Source of the DNA: Palaemon carinicauda
Taxonomy: Eukaryota > Arthropoda > Malacostraca > Decapoda > Palaemonidae
Length of the DNA stretch: 64,000 nt
Reading direction: 5' to 3'
NCBI RefSeq assembly: GCF_036898095.1
Contig: NC_090729.1
Location: 76,572,789-76,636,788 of the forward strand
Shown here: piece after piece, positions 51,781-63,430 of the stretch
How the letters are laid out: each line of letters begins with the position of its first letter
Position numbering within the stretch: the stretch's first letter is position 1
Made by a program: the position numbers and the translations under genes
The notes under the pieces: generated by a model
What the model saw: the letters and a program-made list of their open reading frames with translations, nothing else
Databases searched by the model: none
What the model was told of the DNA's origin: nothing

Positions 51781-53420
51781 CTTGGAAAGTCCATCAGCAA
51801 CCCTACCACTTCGGTGAACCATTCCCTCACAGGCCAGAATGGAGCCACTAGGATCATTCGTCCCGAATCGAGGAGAGCGAATTTCCTGACAACCAGATTG
51901 ATGATCTTGAACGGGGGAAAGGCATACATGTCCAGCCCCGTCCAATCCATCAAGAAGGCGTCCACTACAACAGCTTCCTCGTCCGGGACTAGGGAGCAGT
52001 AGTTGGGGATCCTCTTGTTTAGACCGGAGGCGAAAAGGTCTATTACAGGCCTTCCCCACAACTTCCAGAGGCTCCGACAGACATGCGGGTTGAGAGTCCA
52101 CTCTGTGGGAAGGACTTGTCCCCTCCTGCTGAGCATGTCTGCCCTGATGTTTCTCTGCCCTTGAACAAACCTTGTCAACAGCTGGGTCTCGTTCTCGTTC
52201 GCCCAAAGGAGAAGCTCTCTCGCAGTTGAGAACAGAGAGAGGGAGTGAGTTCCCCTTTGCTTCCTTATGTACGCGAGAGCTGTGGTGTTGTCGGAATTGA
52301 TCTCCACAGTCTTTCCTGACACCGAGGTTTTGAAGGCCTTGAGCCCTAACAAAATGGCCATCAATTCCTTCCTGTTGATATGCCAACTGATCGGACTCCC
52401 TTCCCAAATACCTGAGATCTCTTTGTTCCCTAGTGTTGCTCCCCAGCCTGACTCGGACGCGTCTGAGAATAACACTAGGTCGGGGTTCTTCTTGAACAAG
52501 GACACCCCTTTTCCCAACAGAGCTGGGTCCAGCCACCACATCAAAAGATCCTTGATCTTTGTCGGAATGGGAAAAGAAAAAGTGTCCTCCTGGATCTTTC
52601 TGTTCCAAACCTTTGCGAGGAAGTGTTGCAGAGGCCTTAGGTGCAGTCTCCCCAACGGGACAAACTGCTCCAGGGAGGATAGAGTTCCCAGCAGACTCAT
52701 CCACTCCTTCGCTGAGCATTCCTGCTTCCTCAAAAAGTCTTTGACTTTGTCCAGGCACCTGGTCTGCCTCTCCTGGGAGGGAGAAGCATGAAAAAGAACT
52801 GAATTCAGAACTATCCCCAAATAGAGAATAGTCTGATTCGGCTCGGTCTGAGACTTCCCCCAGTTGACAATGAGTCCCAGGTCCTGAGTCATCGTATAAG
52901 TCTTCATTAGGTCCTCCAGACATTTCCCTTTCGACTGTGACCGGATCAGCCAGTCGTCTAGATAGAAGGAGACCCTTATCCCCTCCTGGTGTAACCAGCC
53001 TGCCACATTCGCCATTAGTCTGGTGAAAACTTGGGGAGCTGTGCTGAGACCGAAGCAAAGTGCCCTGAATTGGAAGCACTTGCCCTGGAACACAAACCTC
53101 AGATATCTCCTCGAAGATGGATGAATGGGGACGTGAAAATAAGCGTCCTGCAGGTCGAGAGAAACCATCCCGTCTCCTGGACGAACTGCAGCCAGCACTG
53201 ACTGAGTCGTCTCCTTGGAGAACTTTGTTTTCTCCACGAAGGCGTTCAGAGAGCTGAAATCTAGGACTGGTCTCCAACCACCCGAGTTCTTGGGAACCAG
53301 AAACAGGCGATTGTAAAAGCCTGGGGAGGCGAGGTCTTGAACCGGCTCTATTGCTCCCTTGGCCAACATCTGGTCGACTAGCTCCAGAAGAGCCTCTCGT
53401 TTCCCCGCGTCGTGTACTGA
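51528..53420 (-). pseudogene. Reverse transcriptase-RNase H of element C
   Basis: Polymerase motifs SLDLQDAYFHVPIH, ALCFGLSTAP and FYLDDWLI are intact. RNase H has FSDASESGWGATL, NRKELMAIL, EINSDNTTALAYI and GQRNIRADMLSR, then DLFASGLNKRIPNYCS and MYAFPPFKIINLVV. The segment before motif A changes frame near 53,400-53,415. The peptide up to YKIPFLKKPPLSDTP lies in the gag2 frame, whereas ALLELVDQMLAKGAIEPV lies in the polymerase frame. In A both parts share one frame, so C carries a small indel here. The rest of the enzyme is undamaged. Confidence 0.85.
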
Positions 53421-54841
53421 GCCACTAAGGCTAGGGGAGTGTCTGAGAGAGGTGGTTTCTTTAAAAAGGGGATTTTGTAACCTTCCTTGACGACTGAGAG
53501 GGACCAGGTGTCCACCCCTCTCCTTTTCCAAGACTGCCAAAAACGAGACAGTCTTGCCCCTACTGGTGTCTGGAGGACTTCCATCTCATTTTTTGGACCG
53601 GGGCCTAAACGCACCCCTGCTGGTCCTTGGCCCTGACTCTTGTCTTCTCCCCCTAAATCCGTTCTCGAGGAGATCCTGCACCGAAAGGGCTGTTGAAACT
53701 TCTTCTCTTCCTTCTTCGGAGGAGCAGGAGCAACAGGTAAGGTCTTTCTAGCCGACCGAGACAAAAGGTCCTGAGTAGCCTTCTGAGCCAGAGAAAGGGA
53801 GATATCTCTGACCAGAGCTTCAGGAAAAAGATGACGAGAAAAAGGGGCGTAAAGCAGCTCCGACTTCGGGGCAACAGTCACAGATCTAGAGGTGAAGGAG
53901 CACAAAAGGGCCCTCTTCTTTAAGACCCCTGCTGAGAAAAGGGAAGCCAATTCATTAGCTCCATCCCTTAGAGCTTTGTCCATGCAGGACATGATACTTG
54001 TCAGGTCCTTCGTGTCCTCCAGGAGTTCAGACTTCCTGGCCAGAGTCCCGAGAGACCAGTCCAGGAAGCTGAAAACCTCGAAAACCCTGAAAATTCCCTT
54101 GACGAGGTGATCAAGCTCCGACATGGACCACATCACCTTGGCAGAGTTTAAAGCATGCCTTCTTGCCGAGTCCACAAGAGCCGAGAAGTCACCTTGGGAG
54201 GAGGCAGGCACTCCTAACCCCAAAGGTTCCCCTGTCTCATACCACATACCGGCCTTGGAAGCGAGCCGAGACGGTGGAAAAGAAAAGGTGGTCTTGACAG
54301 CTTGTCTCCGTTCCTTCATCCAATCATCCACCTTAGCGAGAGCTTTCCTGGCCGAAATTGAAAGTTTCATTTTGATGAAGGCCGAAGACTTAGTAGCTTT
54401 CTTCCTGGTAAATTCAGACTGAGGAGAACGACGGGCAGAAGGTTGAAATTCCTCCCCATAAAGTTCCAAGAGAGCGAGAAAGAACCTTATAATCACTAGA
54501 AGAGTCGGCAGGTTTTTCTTCCTCTTCCGAAATATCTTTGAGGTCCTGCTCAAGGATAACATCCTGAAGAGTTGGGCTGCCAGCAGTCTGGCACCGAGAG
54601 CTGTTTGAATCTTGGCGCCGAACACCGCTAAAATCCAGTCGGCGAGAAGCGGTATCGTCACGATGACGAGAAGCGGTATCATCACGATGACGAGACGCAG
54701 TATCGTCACGATGACGAGAAACGGAATCGTCCTGAAGATGCAGGCTGCCTTCGCCTTGAAAGTGCAGACTGCATTCATCCTGTTTCCTAAGAAACGAGGC
54801 AGTAACGTCCTGGCATTTCGAAAGAGAAACGGAATCGTCAC
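53378..54841 (-). pseudogene. Element C second gag-like protein, frameshifted
   Basis: The central part has GEPLGLGVPASSQGDFSALV, ELDHLVKGIFRVFEVFSFLD and a LRDGANELASLFSAGVLKKR block, matching element A gag2. The first ~125 residues of this frame are not gag-like. The homologous acidic stretch (DLKDISEEEEKPADSSSDYK) is in another frame, so a frameshift lies near 54,465. At its other end the frame runs into the start of the polymerase region, unlike A where gag2 stops first. Confidence 0.7.
54640..54735. repeat. ~24-bp tandem repeat in element C gag
   Basis: About four copies of a cgtcacgatgacgagaagcg-type unit. One minus frame reads as an Arg/His/Asp repeat, comparable in character to the basic repeat of element E gag. 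Confidence 0.8.
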
Positions 54842-54884
54842 GGCGCCGAGAACGAGAGGCAGTGTCGTCCTGGCACCGTACGGC

Positions 54885-55998
54885 CTACGAAGTGCGCAGA
54901 GGTTTCTTGGGAGAGATACTAAGATCTCTCTTAGAAGAAGATCTCTTAACAGGCAAAGAGACGTCCTTACGTCTGACGGACTGAAAAGGGTGGCTGAAAG
55001 CTTGAACTAACGATGAAAGTTGTTCCTGCATAACAACCATGAAAGCTTTAGCAACCTCCGCTGGCTCTCGCAGTGCCGAAGACGGCAGTTGTCGTACGGC
55101 TTGACTGGGAGCGCTGGCAGAAGAAGTAGGGAATCTAGCAGGATTAACTGGGCTAAGGACTCTCTGTTTCGCCCTTTTAACAGGAACAACATCGAAATTG
55201 TCTTCCGAAGGATCAGGATCTCGGCTACTCGAACCGGGAGAGGGAGAGCGAGACTGCACATCCCGGTTCCACCCTCTCTTCATTGGTCTTGATTCGTAAC
55301 GCCAATTACGTCTGGGAGAACGATCAGGGGAAGACACAAACGTATCCGACACGCCTTTCCTACGGCGGTCAAGAGCAGCCTGGGAGATCGCAACAGGACT
55401 GTCTGAGGCGACGACTGACCGAGGATAAAGCACCTCTCACCCCCTTTCGGCTTTCGACGTACCTTCTCCCTTGGTCCTGGGAGCTTGGTAGAGGTCTAGA
55501 CCTAGGGGTATGACAGATTCGATCAGTCGCCACCTCCACTGCACTTTCACAAGCACTAATTTCACTTACACCCTTACCTTTAAAGGCCTCCAATTGAGCT
55601 TTAATGGCCTCTAATTCAGCAGCTAATTTAGCATACCCAGGGTCATCCGTAGGCACAGATCCTGTAGAAGGGGCAGGAGTTACTACATTCGGGGAAGGAA
55701 TAACTTCCAAAGAGGTTACAAGCAAAGGGTCAATAGATAAATCTAAGCTAGGCTCACTAGCAGACTTAGACTTTGATTTAGCTCTTCTAACTCTATCAAT
55801 CTCAAGTTTGCGCACATAGCGCTTCATAGCTAACCAATTATCATCACTTAAAACCTCGCATTCCTTGCACTTATTATCTAAAGCACATTCAAACCCCCTG
55901 CAACCCATACAGATAGTGTGAGGGTCAACCGACACTTTCGGCAACCTCACCTAGCAAATATCATTCGCACAAATACGATAATGAATTTTTTCACTCAT
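54885..55998 (-). pseudogene. Element C first gag-like protein, with early stop and frameshift
   Basis: An ATG at 55,998 starts the Cys cluster (C-x4-C), but codon 16 is TAG (55,953-55,951). The frame then continues through VDPHTICMGC and CALDNKCKEC, the Arg-rich segment DRVRRAKSKSKS and a likely coiled coil (AKLAAELEAIKAQLEAFKGK). Near 55,370-55,430 the sequence shifts to a second frame with KRGWNRDVQSRSPSPGSSSR. It is homologous to element A gag1. Confidence 0.75.
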
Positions 55999-56151
55999 GA
56001 TAAGAAAGGAAAAAAGACAAAAAACAAAAAACAAACACGATTGCCAAATCCCAACACAGTGTACTTCACCAAAAACGAAGTTCAAAAAGGCGATGAAGGG
56101 AAAGCGATCCGAAAAAACTCTGAATGGCGGACCAACGATGTTGTCGACCCG

Positions 56152-56343
56152 GCCGGCAGAGATAATCTGAGGAATAGAAAACGGGAATGATTCCAAGTAC
56201 CACCCTGTAAGGGTTGTTAACCATCTAACCACACAACCACCATAAGGCGGTTGCCGCGATTTTCGATTAAATTCTGCCGCAGACTGAGACTCAGCTATAT
56301 ATATATATATATATAACTGCCAGGTAAGTACTATTCATAAAAA
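56152..56343 (-). repeat. Right inverted terminal repeat of element C
   Basis: Reverse complement of the ITR at 49,940-50,103 with about half a dozen differences. It ends in ctattcataaaaa at the boundary with element D. An AT tract (56,297-56,315) differs in length between the copies. Confidence 0.9.
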
Positions 56344-57948
56344 TATTCTTTACCAAATGGTCCAACTCGGGCGTTGTAAAGAATATTTTAGCTGCTGCAA
56401 ATGCGGACCTTCTAGTTGCATCCACCAAGCCAGAGAAGTCCCCCTGGGAGGAGGCAGAAACTCCCAAAGAGGGGGCTTCTCCGGTTACGTAGAGCCTATA
56501 CCTCTTCTTAATAAGCTTCGACAGAGGATAGGCGAAAGTTGCTTTCCCGAGTTCTCTCTGACCTTCAACCAATACAGTATTCTATATCACGAAGCGAATG
56601 TTTAGCAGCCTTGGAAAAAATGAGCTTCGGGAGAAGAGGATCAAAATTCTTCTTCTCATCAGGAAGAAGGAAGCAGGCGACCTGGGAGCGGCTGCTACGA
56701 AGTACTGTAATCTGGGTACATGTCGAGAAGGTAGCGTAAAAATTTTGAATAACATGAGAGAGGGATAGAGTCCGCTTCTAAGTCCTCCTCGTCATCCGAA
56801 GAGATAGGCGACAGAGACGGTTCTTGATTCGACTCATTATTCTTCGTACATTGTTAGTTTTCTTTCATCCAGTTCATCAGCTCTTGCAACTGTCGACGTA
56901 ACGGAATTAGATTCTCGTCTTCTTGAGTTGAAGTCGAAGCAACTGGGGTCGTGGATTTCGACACAATCGCCACCAGAGGTTTCGCGCCAGTCAAATTATC
57001 TGTCGCATGCGAAGTCGAAGGAAAAGTTTCGACAGCTTGATGAGTCGAAGATCTCGAAGAACTCAGAATCGGTCGCTCCACAACCGAGTCGAAGGCAGCT
57101 GTCACTGTCGTAAGAATACGAGGCGAAGTCCATGTAGCTACTTGACGGGTGAGAGTTATCTACTTCTCTGTTCCTCTTCACAGGGGGCGGAGATAGCACC
57201 TCTTCAGTCGAACGTCTCTTCAACGGACATGAGACTGAAGAATCATGCCACTTACGACGTCTAACCGGTGACGAATCACTCGACTGTGTCGATAACTGAT
57301 TACCGAACGACACACCTTTCCAATGGTATTTAGTCGAATCCTGCGGTCGCACCACAGGATCAACGGAGGAAGCGACTGTCTGTGGACAAACCCCGACAGT
57401 CTCCCTTGGACCTCTGGTATGTCTTCTCCCCGAGGCGGGGGAGCGGGACAGTGACCTTCGTTTAGGAAAACTATCGGGACAATCAGCCACCCCTTCAGAT
57501 TGCACTGCACTGACACTTCTCACTTTCCTAGAAGTCTTTCCTATAAAAGACTTTACAGATAAACCTAACTGCATCACCGTATTAGCTAATACTTCAAATT
57601 TCTTTTCAAATTTAGACTCGAAGCTGGCAATGGTGTTAGGAGAAACTCCCCGGGAAGTTGGCAAAGGAGTTACAGGAGTAAGAGTACTCAAGATCGGAGA
57701 CATAATAAGAGGAGAAGGAGAAGGAATAGGAGCAGGAGCTTCGATAGAAGAAGCCAAAGAAGCTAAACTAGTCTTACTTTCAGCTCTGAGAGCCGCCTTC
57801 CTCTTCCTATCATTAATTATCTTCCCCGAGTGAGAAACAAAAACTTTCCACTATTGTTCACTCCAATCCTTACATTCATCACAAGTAGATTCTCTAGAGC
57901 ACTCACAACCCGTACACTTAATGCACTTAGTGTGCGAATCATAAATTA
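56344..57948 (-). pseudogene. DIRS-like element D: gag, middle part
   Basis: Continues gag from the Tigger boundary at 57,948. The Cys cluster (SHTKCIKCTGCECSRE, CDEC) comes first, then an in-frame TAG after DWSEQ at about 57,851. Ser/Pro-rich gag1 sequence follows (57,757-56,996), then a +1-shifted piece (57,105-56,854) ending LQELMNWMKEN. The gag2 core GVSASSQGDFSGLVDATRRS ends at ELDHLVKNIF, where element C begins. The core resumes at 49,893. Several stops lie between 56,580 and 56,850. Confidence 0.82.
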
Positions 57949-60457
57949 CAGTGATACCTCGGTAGTCGAACGACTCTATACTCGAACAATTCGGAGTTCG
58001 ACCAAAATTTTCGAGAAATTTTTGCTGCGGTGCTCGACCAAAAATTCGGTACTCGACCAGCCGAACACGTGACGACCGCATGGGCTTTGTGATGATCGCG
58101 CCATCTCGGCCACTCTCGCTTGTTCGGGAAGCATCAGTTCTCTCGAGAGCGTCACTCAGACAACGCGCGATCAGCATTCGTTGTGATTTAGTGATTTTCA
58201 GTGCTTTTAATTGCTTTTTTAGCTTTCATAATGAGTCCCAAGAAAGTAATGAGTGTTAAGGGGAAGGAGAAGAGGAAAACAGTGCGAACAACGATCGAGT
58301 TGAAGAAGGAAATTACAGTATAGCGAAATATGAGAATGGTGTACGAGTGTCCGATTTAGCGGTAGAATACGGAATGGCGAAGTCGACCATTTCTACGTTT
58401 TAAAGCATAAAGAAATGATTAAGAAGGCGAATGTTGCAACGGGAGTTACGGCGGTAACTAAGCAAAGGCCACAAGTGATTGAGGAGATGGAAAAGTTGCT
58501 TTTAATATTTATTAAAGAAAAACAGTTGGCCGGGGAAAGTGTTAGTGAAGCGTTCATTTGTGAAAAAGCGTTGCATATCTATGAAGAATTAGTGAAGAAA
58601 AGTCCGAGTACCAGTGAAAGTGATTCATTTACATTTAAAGCGAGCAGGGGTTGGTTTGAAAAGTTTCGTAATAGAACAGGTATTCATTGTGTTACTAGGC
58701 ATGGGGAGGCAGCTAGTTCGGATCAAATTGCAGCCGATAAATACGTGGGGGAATTCGATCGGTACATAAATGAACAAAATTTGATCGCACAACAAGTCTT
58801 TAATTGTGATGAGACTGGGTTATTTTGGAAGAAAATGCCAGCCAATACGTACATTACCAAGGACGAGACGAAGATGCCAGGTCACAAGCCAATGAAAGAT
58901 AGGCTAACATTGTTGCTGTGTGCAAATGCAAGTGGCGATTGCAAGATCAAACCCTTGTTAGTGTACCACTCGGACAACCCCCGGGTGTTCAAACGAAATA
59001 ATATTTGTAAAAGTGCACTACCAGTTATGTGGCGCTCGAACACTAAATCTTGGGTCACAAGACAATTCTTTACTGAGTGGATAAACGAAGTGTTTGCCCC
59101 CCAGGTTAAGGCTTACCTCATTGAAAAGAGCTTGCCAATGAAATGTCTTCTGGTTATGGACAATGCTCCTGCACATCCTCCAGGTCTCGAGGATGACTTG
59201 AAAGAAGAATACAGCTTTATCAAAATCAAATTCTTGCCCCCCAATACTACTCCCATACTCCAGCCCATGGACCAACAGGTCATTTCAAACTTCAAAAAAC
59301 TCTATACCAAGGCCCTTTTCAGAAAGTGTTTTGAAGTGACCAGTGACACGAAGTTGACCCTAAAGGAATTCTGGAAGGAACACTTCAGCATCCTCAACTC
59401 TGTTAACATGATTGACCAAGCTTGGCGAGGTGTGACCTATAGGACATTGAACTCTGCCTGGCGTAAGCTGTGGCCATCATGTGTCACAGAGAGGGAGTTT
59501 GAAGGTTTCCAACCAGAGGCGGGTCCAAGCACTGCTACCCCTGTAATTTCTGATGACACTGATGTCGTTGAGGAAATTGTTGTCATGGGCAGGAGTTTGG
59601 GGCTTGAGGTCGACAAGGATGATATTGATGAGCTTGTAGAAAGCCATTCTACCGAGTTGACTGTGGAGGAATTGTTGCACCTGCAACAACAACAGCAGCA
59701 GGATCTGATTGTGGAGCAGGAATCTTCAGAAGAGGATGAGGTAAGGGAGGATGTTCCAAGTTCTCTCATCAATGAAATTTGTTCCAAGTGGGCAGATGTG
59801 CAGGCTTTTGCTGAAAAATACCACCCAGAAATTGCAGTAGCAAACCGGGCAGTGCATATGTTTAATGATAGTGTCATGTATCATTTTCGAAGAATACTGC
59901 AGAGGAGGAAGAAACAATTAACAATAGACCAGTTTTTCACAAAAGAAAAGAAAGCTGCTACATCAAAGCCTGTTTCTCCTCCAAAGAAGAGACAAAGAAG
60001 AGAAGAAACCCCTGAAATAGATCTGCCCACCCTTTCATTGGAGAGAGAAACAACTCCTGAAGGAGAACTACCCCGCCACATCATGGAAGGGGACTCTCCT
60101 TCCAAGCAGTAACCTCCCCCTTCCATCCTCTCCACATCCATTCCTGTATGCCATCGAACCGCTGCTCAAAGGTATGTTCACTACAGTACAGAAAATGGTT
60201 TAAAATTGTTTTATTTTAGTACAGTAAATGGTTTAAAATTGTTTTATAGGATTTTCTGACCAATTTCATACACATTTAGATAATTATTGTTGTTTAGGTA
60301 CACGTTTTATTAATATTTTGGGCCTGTTCGAGTGCTTGGGAACGGAATAGAATATATACCATTATTTCTTATGGGGAAAAAAAATTCGGTACTCGAACAA
60401 ATCGGAGGTCGAACACGGATCTCGAACGGATTATGGTCGAGTACCGAGGTATCACTG
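57949..60457 (+). mobile_element. Tigger/pogo-like DNA transposon (2,509 bp) in the gag of element D
   Basis: The terminal inverted repeats begin CAGTGATACCTCGGTA at both ends (57,949 and the reverse complement ending 60,457), with longer imperfect similarity inside (ttcggtactcgaac blocks). The flanking dinucleotides TA (57,947-57,948 and 60,458-60,459) are the expected Tc1/mariner-superfamily target duplication. The single ORF and the ends make it a complete copy apart from two small indels. Confidence 0.95.
58230..60112 (+). pseudogene. Tigger/jerky-like DDE transposase, two N-terminal frameshifts
   Basis: An ATG at 58,230 begins MSPKKVMSVKGKEKRKTVRT, a usual Tigger start leading into the HTH DNA-binding domain. 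An extra four bases near 58,316 and one missing base in a T run near 58,400 break it. From 58,415 to 60,112 the frame is open for 565 codons. It contains the CENP-B-type domain (RGWFEKFRNRTGI) and the catalytic Asp residues in FNCDETGLFW (132), LLVMDNAPAHPP (249) and LQPMDQQVI (286). An acidic Gln-rich tail follows. The DDE domain looks intact, but the DNA-binding half is disrupted, so this copy is probably inactive. Confidence 0.92.
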
Positions 60458-60459
60458 TA

Positions 60460-60526
60460 ATTCAAATAACCTAGTTTTGCACCCTCCGGCACAAAACCTA
60501 ACTACTGAAGGACTAGAGTCCGACAT
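60460..60526 (-). pseudogene. DIRS-like element D: start of gag
   Basis: An ATG at 60,526 begins MSDSSPSVVRFCAGGCKTRL, the first Cys pair of the gag cluster, and reaches the Tigger boundary at the TA. The matching continuation (IYDSHTKCIKC) lies at 57,948. The frame is continuous if the transposon and one TA copy are ignored. So the gag was open at this point when the Tigger landed. Confidence 0.85.
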
Positions 60527-60845
60527 AATGGTAAGACCACAAAATTGCAGAAAAGAAATTCAGCTTCAATCCTACAAACACGGAGTTGAATACTTCACCG
60601 ATATCGGAGAGATAGTACTTCCCAACAAACGAAGAAAAAGTCTGCACCGACCACCAATGTTCACCAGAAGCCGGCAGATAACGAATTGATGTTACCTGGA
60701 CAGTTGTACCTCGAGTGGAGGGAGATGACAGTCACCTACATCAGCGATGGTGGTGCCACCGCGGTAGTTTTGAATCTATTGTCTGCCATTCGTAGGGAAC
60801 CTACAGCTGTATAATTGTTTGGTAAGACACTGCAATAAAAGTACA
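60527..60845 (-). other. Leader and right terminal repeat of element D
   Basis: The reverse complement from about 60,840 (gtcttaccaaacaattatac, then agctgtaggttccctacgaa) resembles the element C terminal repeat (acttacctggcagttatata, agctgagtctccaactgcgg). No matching left end survives. The boundary is approximate. Confidence 0.55.
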
Positions 60846-63050
60846 GTATACATCCTTCAGATCCACTGAAAGAAAGAAGTCTTTCTATGATGAAATTCTT
60901 CAAACGTAATCCACTCCAACATCCCTCCTACTTCTGTCCACAAAGCCAGGGTTCTAGAGGAAGTTGGGAGAACAGATGAGTACTCTATCAGCAAAAGAGA
61001 AAAGGGGGAATGCATAAGGCTGAAGAAGGCGGTAGTAAGTAACCATCCTGAAGGACTCACCTCTATGCTTCTGCTATATTGTCTACGATGCCTGACATCT
61101 TTAAATCAATCAATCAATTATGGCACGACAAGCGATTTCTGATGTAAGAAAAGAGGGGGTTGAACACTGCAAAGCGTAACCCTCTTCTTCCTTTCTTCCA
61201 CAGCCCTCCTGCCTGAAAGAAACAGGTAGGGTAACTTGAAGAACTGCTTGCCCCAGTTCCTTTCGGGATGTTGTGGTCTGTCCTGCTAGATACTTCTGGG
61301 ATAACATGTCTGGCCAAGGGATGGCCCGATGCCCTTGAAGAACACCTAAGTACTGCCTAATAACGGAGGCCAAACCCCAGGAAAACAGATTCTTGGTAAA
61401 CTCCATCCAACCGTCGCACCCTTGAAAGTGAGCACGGGCATCAGTCAAACATACTGATCTGGAATGTCTCCCTCTAATGGTATCGATTCAAGGTCCGATG
61501 CCTTAAGGGAAGACAAAATCTGAATACCATCTTATCAATTCTTGAAAAGGGCATAACAGGTTACTCGGTGAATCATCCACCCCACCCTTGAATACGATTC
61601 TTCTGTCCTAAGGACAGACCTGACCATGTAATCATGTACTAAAGGCAGCCCGGGAACACCGGCAATAGATGGGAAAAGATTCCTGGAACTAATGTGGCAG
61701 AAATGGGAGGAGTACTCATACTCTTCCTCTGCTAGAAGGAGTGGAGGGATGGATCTGTGCTAACATGGGAGAAGATCCCTCTGCACCCGACTCTTGATCT
61801 TCCAGTGTGGGACTACGAACAGGGAAAGCTTCGAATGGTGCAATCTTCTTAACTTGCTCTACCAAACTATTGTGCATTGAAGGAGGTGCAGGATCCCATT
61901 GTCCCTGCAAAGAGAATGCCAAAGCTCCTTTAACCTGGGGCAACAAGCGTCCAAGTTCGTAACTCCTGGCCAGCACCTTGGTCACTGGATAGCTGGGGAA
62001 TCCGATTCAAAATTCCAAGAGGCCGCAGAGAGGGTACATGACACAGGATCCCAAGCCCAACACACAATGCAGTACTCTAGTACTGTATATATCTCTAGAT
62101 CCCGTAGAGAGAGTTCACTGAAGAAGCCTGGGGATCTGTCAAAAACCTCTTGGAGAGCACCCTGGAGGCGACATTCTTCGTTGATCCCTTCTCAAAAGAC
62201 AACGACTGCACAGAATGATGACTAAGGGGAGGGGGAGAGCTGATGAATGGGACAGAGTAACCCGCTTGGAGAACTTTGACTGTCCATGGTTTGGACTTGT
62301 GGCACTCCCATCTCTGCCACCTGTGCCTCAGGAATTCTCCTACCAGTGGTATTGTGCGAGAAATGCCCCATAGTGGGGGAACTGTCCATGTCTTGCAGCC
62401 CTCCCTATCCTTCCATGTGCCTTCCTGTCATGAAAGGGTTGTCTGGCATGAGAAGTCTTCTTGGTGGTGGCCTGCCAAGAATATTACTTAGACGTCTTAT
62501 TATATGTGCCTGCCTGCAAAGTGGTGACATTTTCGGCGCAGCTGGTGCCAAAGGGGGAGGATGGAATATTACGACTCTGTGGAGAAGGGAGCCCTGACTC
62601 GCCTTCCTTCAACACTCTGCTACCGCATCAATATTCTTGGTACCAATCAGAGAAGAGTAGATCAATGAGTTGTGAAGACGGAGAGCTTTCCTCATTGGCA
62701 CCTGCCACTGGAACTTGGAGAATACGGCATCTCGTCTCTTTAAGATTCAGTTGGTCCACTGGTTTGCTGCGTTATAGCTAAAGAACTCAACTCCCCTGGC
62801 CCCAAAAAGCAGAACATTCTTAAATGCTATTCACTTCTCTGGATCCGACAGGTCTTTGTTGTCGGCCAGGTAACCCGAAGTGTCAGACCAGTAGTCCATC
62901 CGTGTAGAGGTTTGCAATATGGCCTTTGCAAACTCTCCAAGTTAGCTGTGTCTGCAGCTGAAAACCTCAATGACTGAGCTGCCAACTTCTCCAGTGTCAT
63001 GCTTTAGACTAAGCTGACACTGCCGGATCTAATGGCAGAGGCAAAGGCTC
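60846..63050 (-). pseudogene. Degenerate DIRS-like element H (RT start and gag remnants)
   Basis: Near 60,870-60,850 the minus strand reads VDLKDVY, a polymerase motif A trace. 62,240-62,380 aligns with the start of the RT region of element D (cagagtaacccgcttggaga). The frame at 61,448-61,110 (QGCDGWMEFTKNLFSWGLAS...) is open but unrecognised. Everything is heavily mutated. The order suggests one or two decayed copies in minus orientation. Confidence 0.45.
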
Positions 63051-63180
63051 ATCATTCCAGATTTTATAATAATTTCTCTACCTGTGTGAGAACAACCTCT
63101 CGTTGACCCAGAAGGGACGACAAGCTCTTAACTGTGAGGTCCACAAGGAACCTCAGGGTGAGTGAACTCAGCATGCTAGG

Positions 63181-63430
63181 CAGTGGCGGCTCACGGCTAA
63201 AATTATTAGGGGTGCTGCTCCAGAAAATTTGAAGCCTTTGTTTTAATACTGTGTACACTACTGTAATAGGAAATAAATAGGTTTAAGAAAATTTATTAAG
63301 AAACTTGATAGAATCTTAAAAGAACAAAATAAAAAATTTTTTAATGACTATATCCTAAATTGTCACTGATTAAGCTTGATTCACTCATTTAAAAATGAAA
63401 GCCATTCTTCCTCTTTTAATTTGTGAAAAA
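63181..63430 (+). repeat. Possible hAT-like element terminus
   Basis: CAGTGGCGGCTCACGGCTAA at 63,181, followed by attattaggggtgctgc, looks like the end of a hAT transposon. The sequence is AT-rich and noncoding and is cut by element B at ~63,431, so neither partner end nor target duplication can be checked. Confidence 0.4.

Larger units (their letters stand above)
49898..56343 (-). mobile_element. DIRS-like retrotransposon C, nested in the gag of element D (~6.4 kb)
   Basis: Same plan as element A with different ends. The ITR copies (about 49,940-50,103 and 56,152-56,320) are ~95% identical by eye, so it is older than A. The flanks are the two halves of element D's gag, ttgAAAA on the left and AAAAtattc on the right. 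The four or five A's are also present at the element's own circle junction. There is no target duplication. It has lesions in gag1, gag2, RT and the recombinase and cannot be autonomous now. Confidence 0.93.

Noticed and set aside
57840..57860. Programmed readthrough at the TAG in element D gag (and at the TAG in element C gag)
   Set aside because: The two stops are at different positions in decayed copies, and element A has none, so mutation is the simpler explanation.
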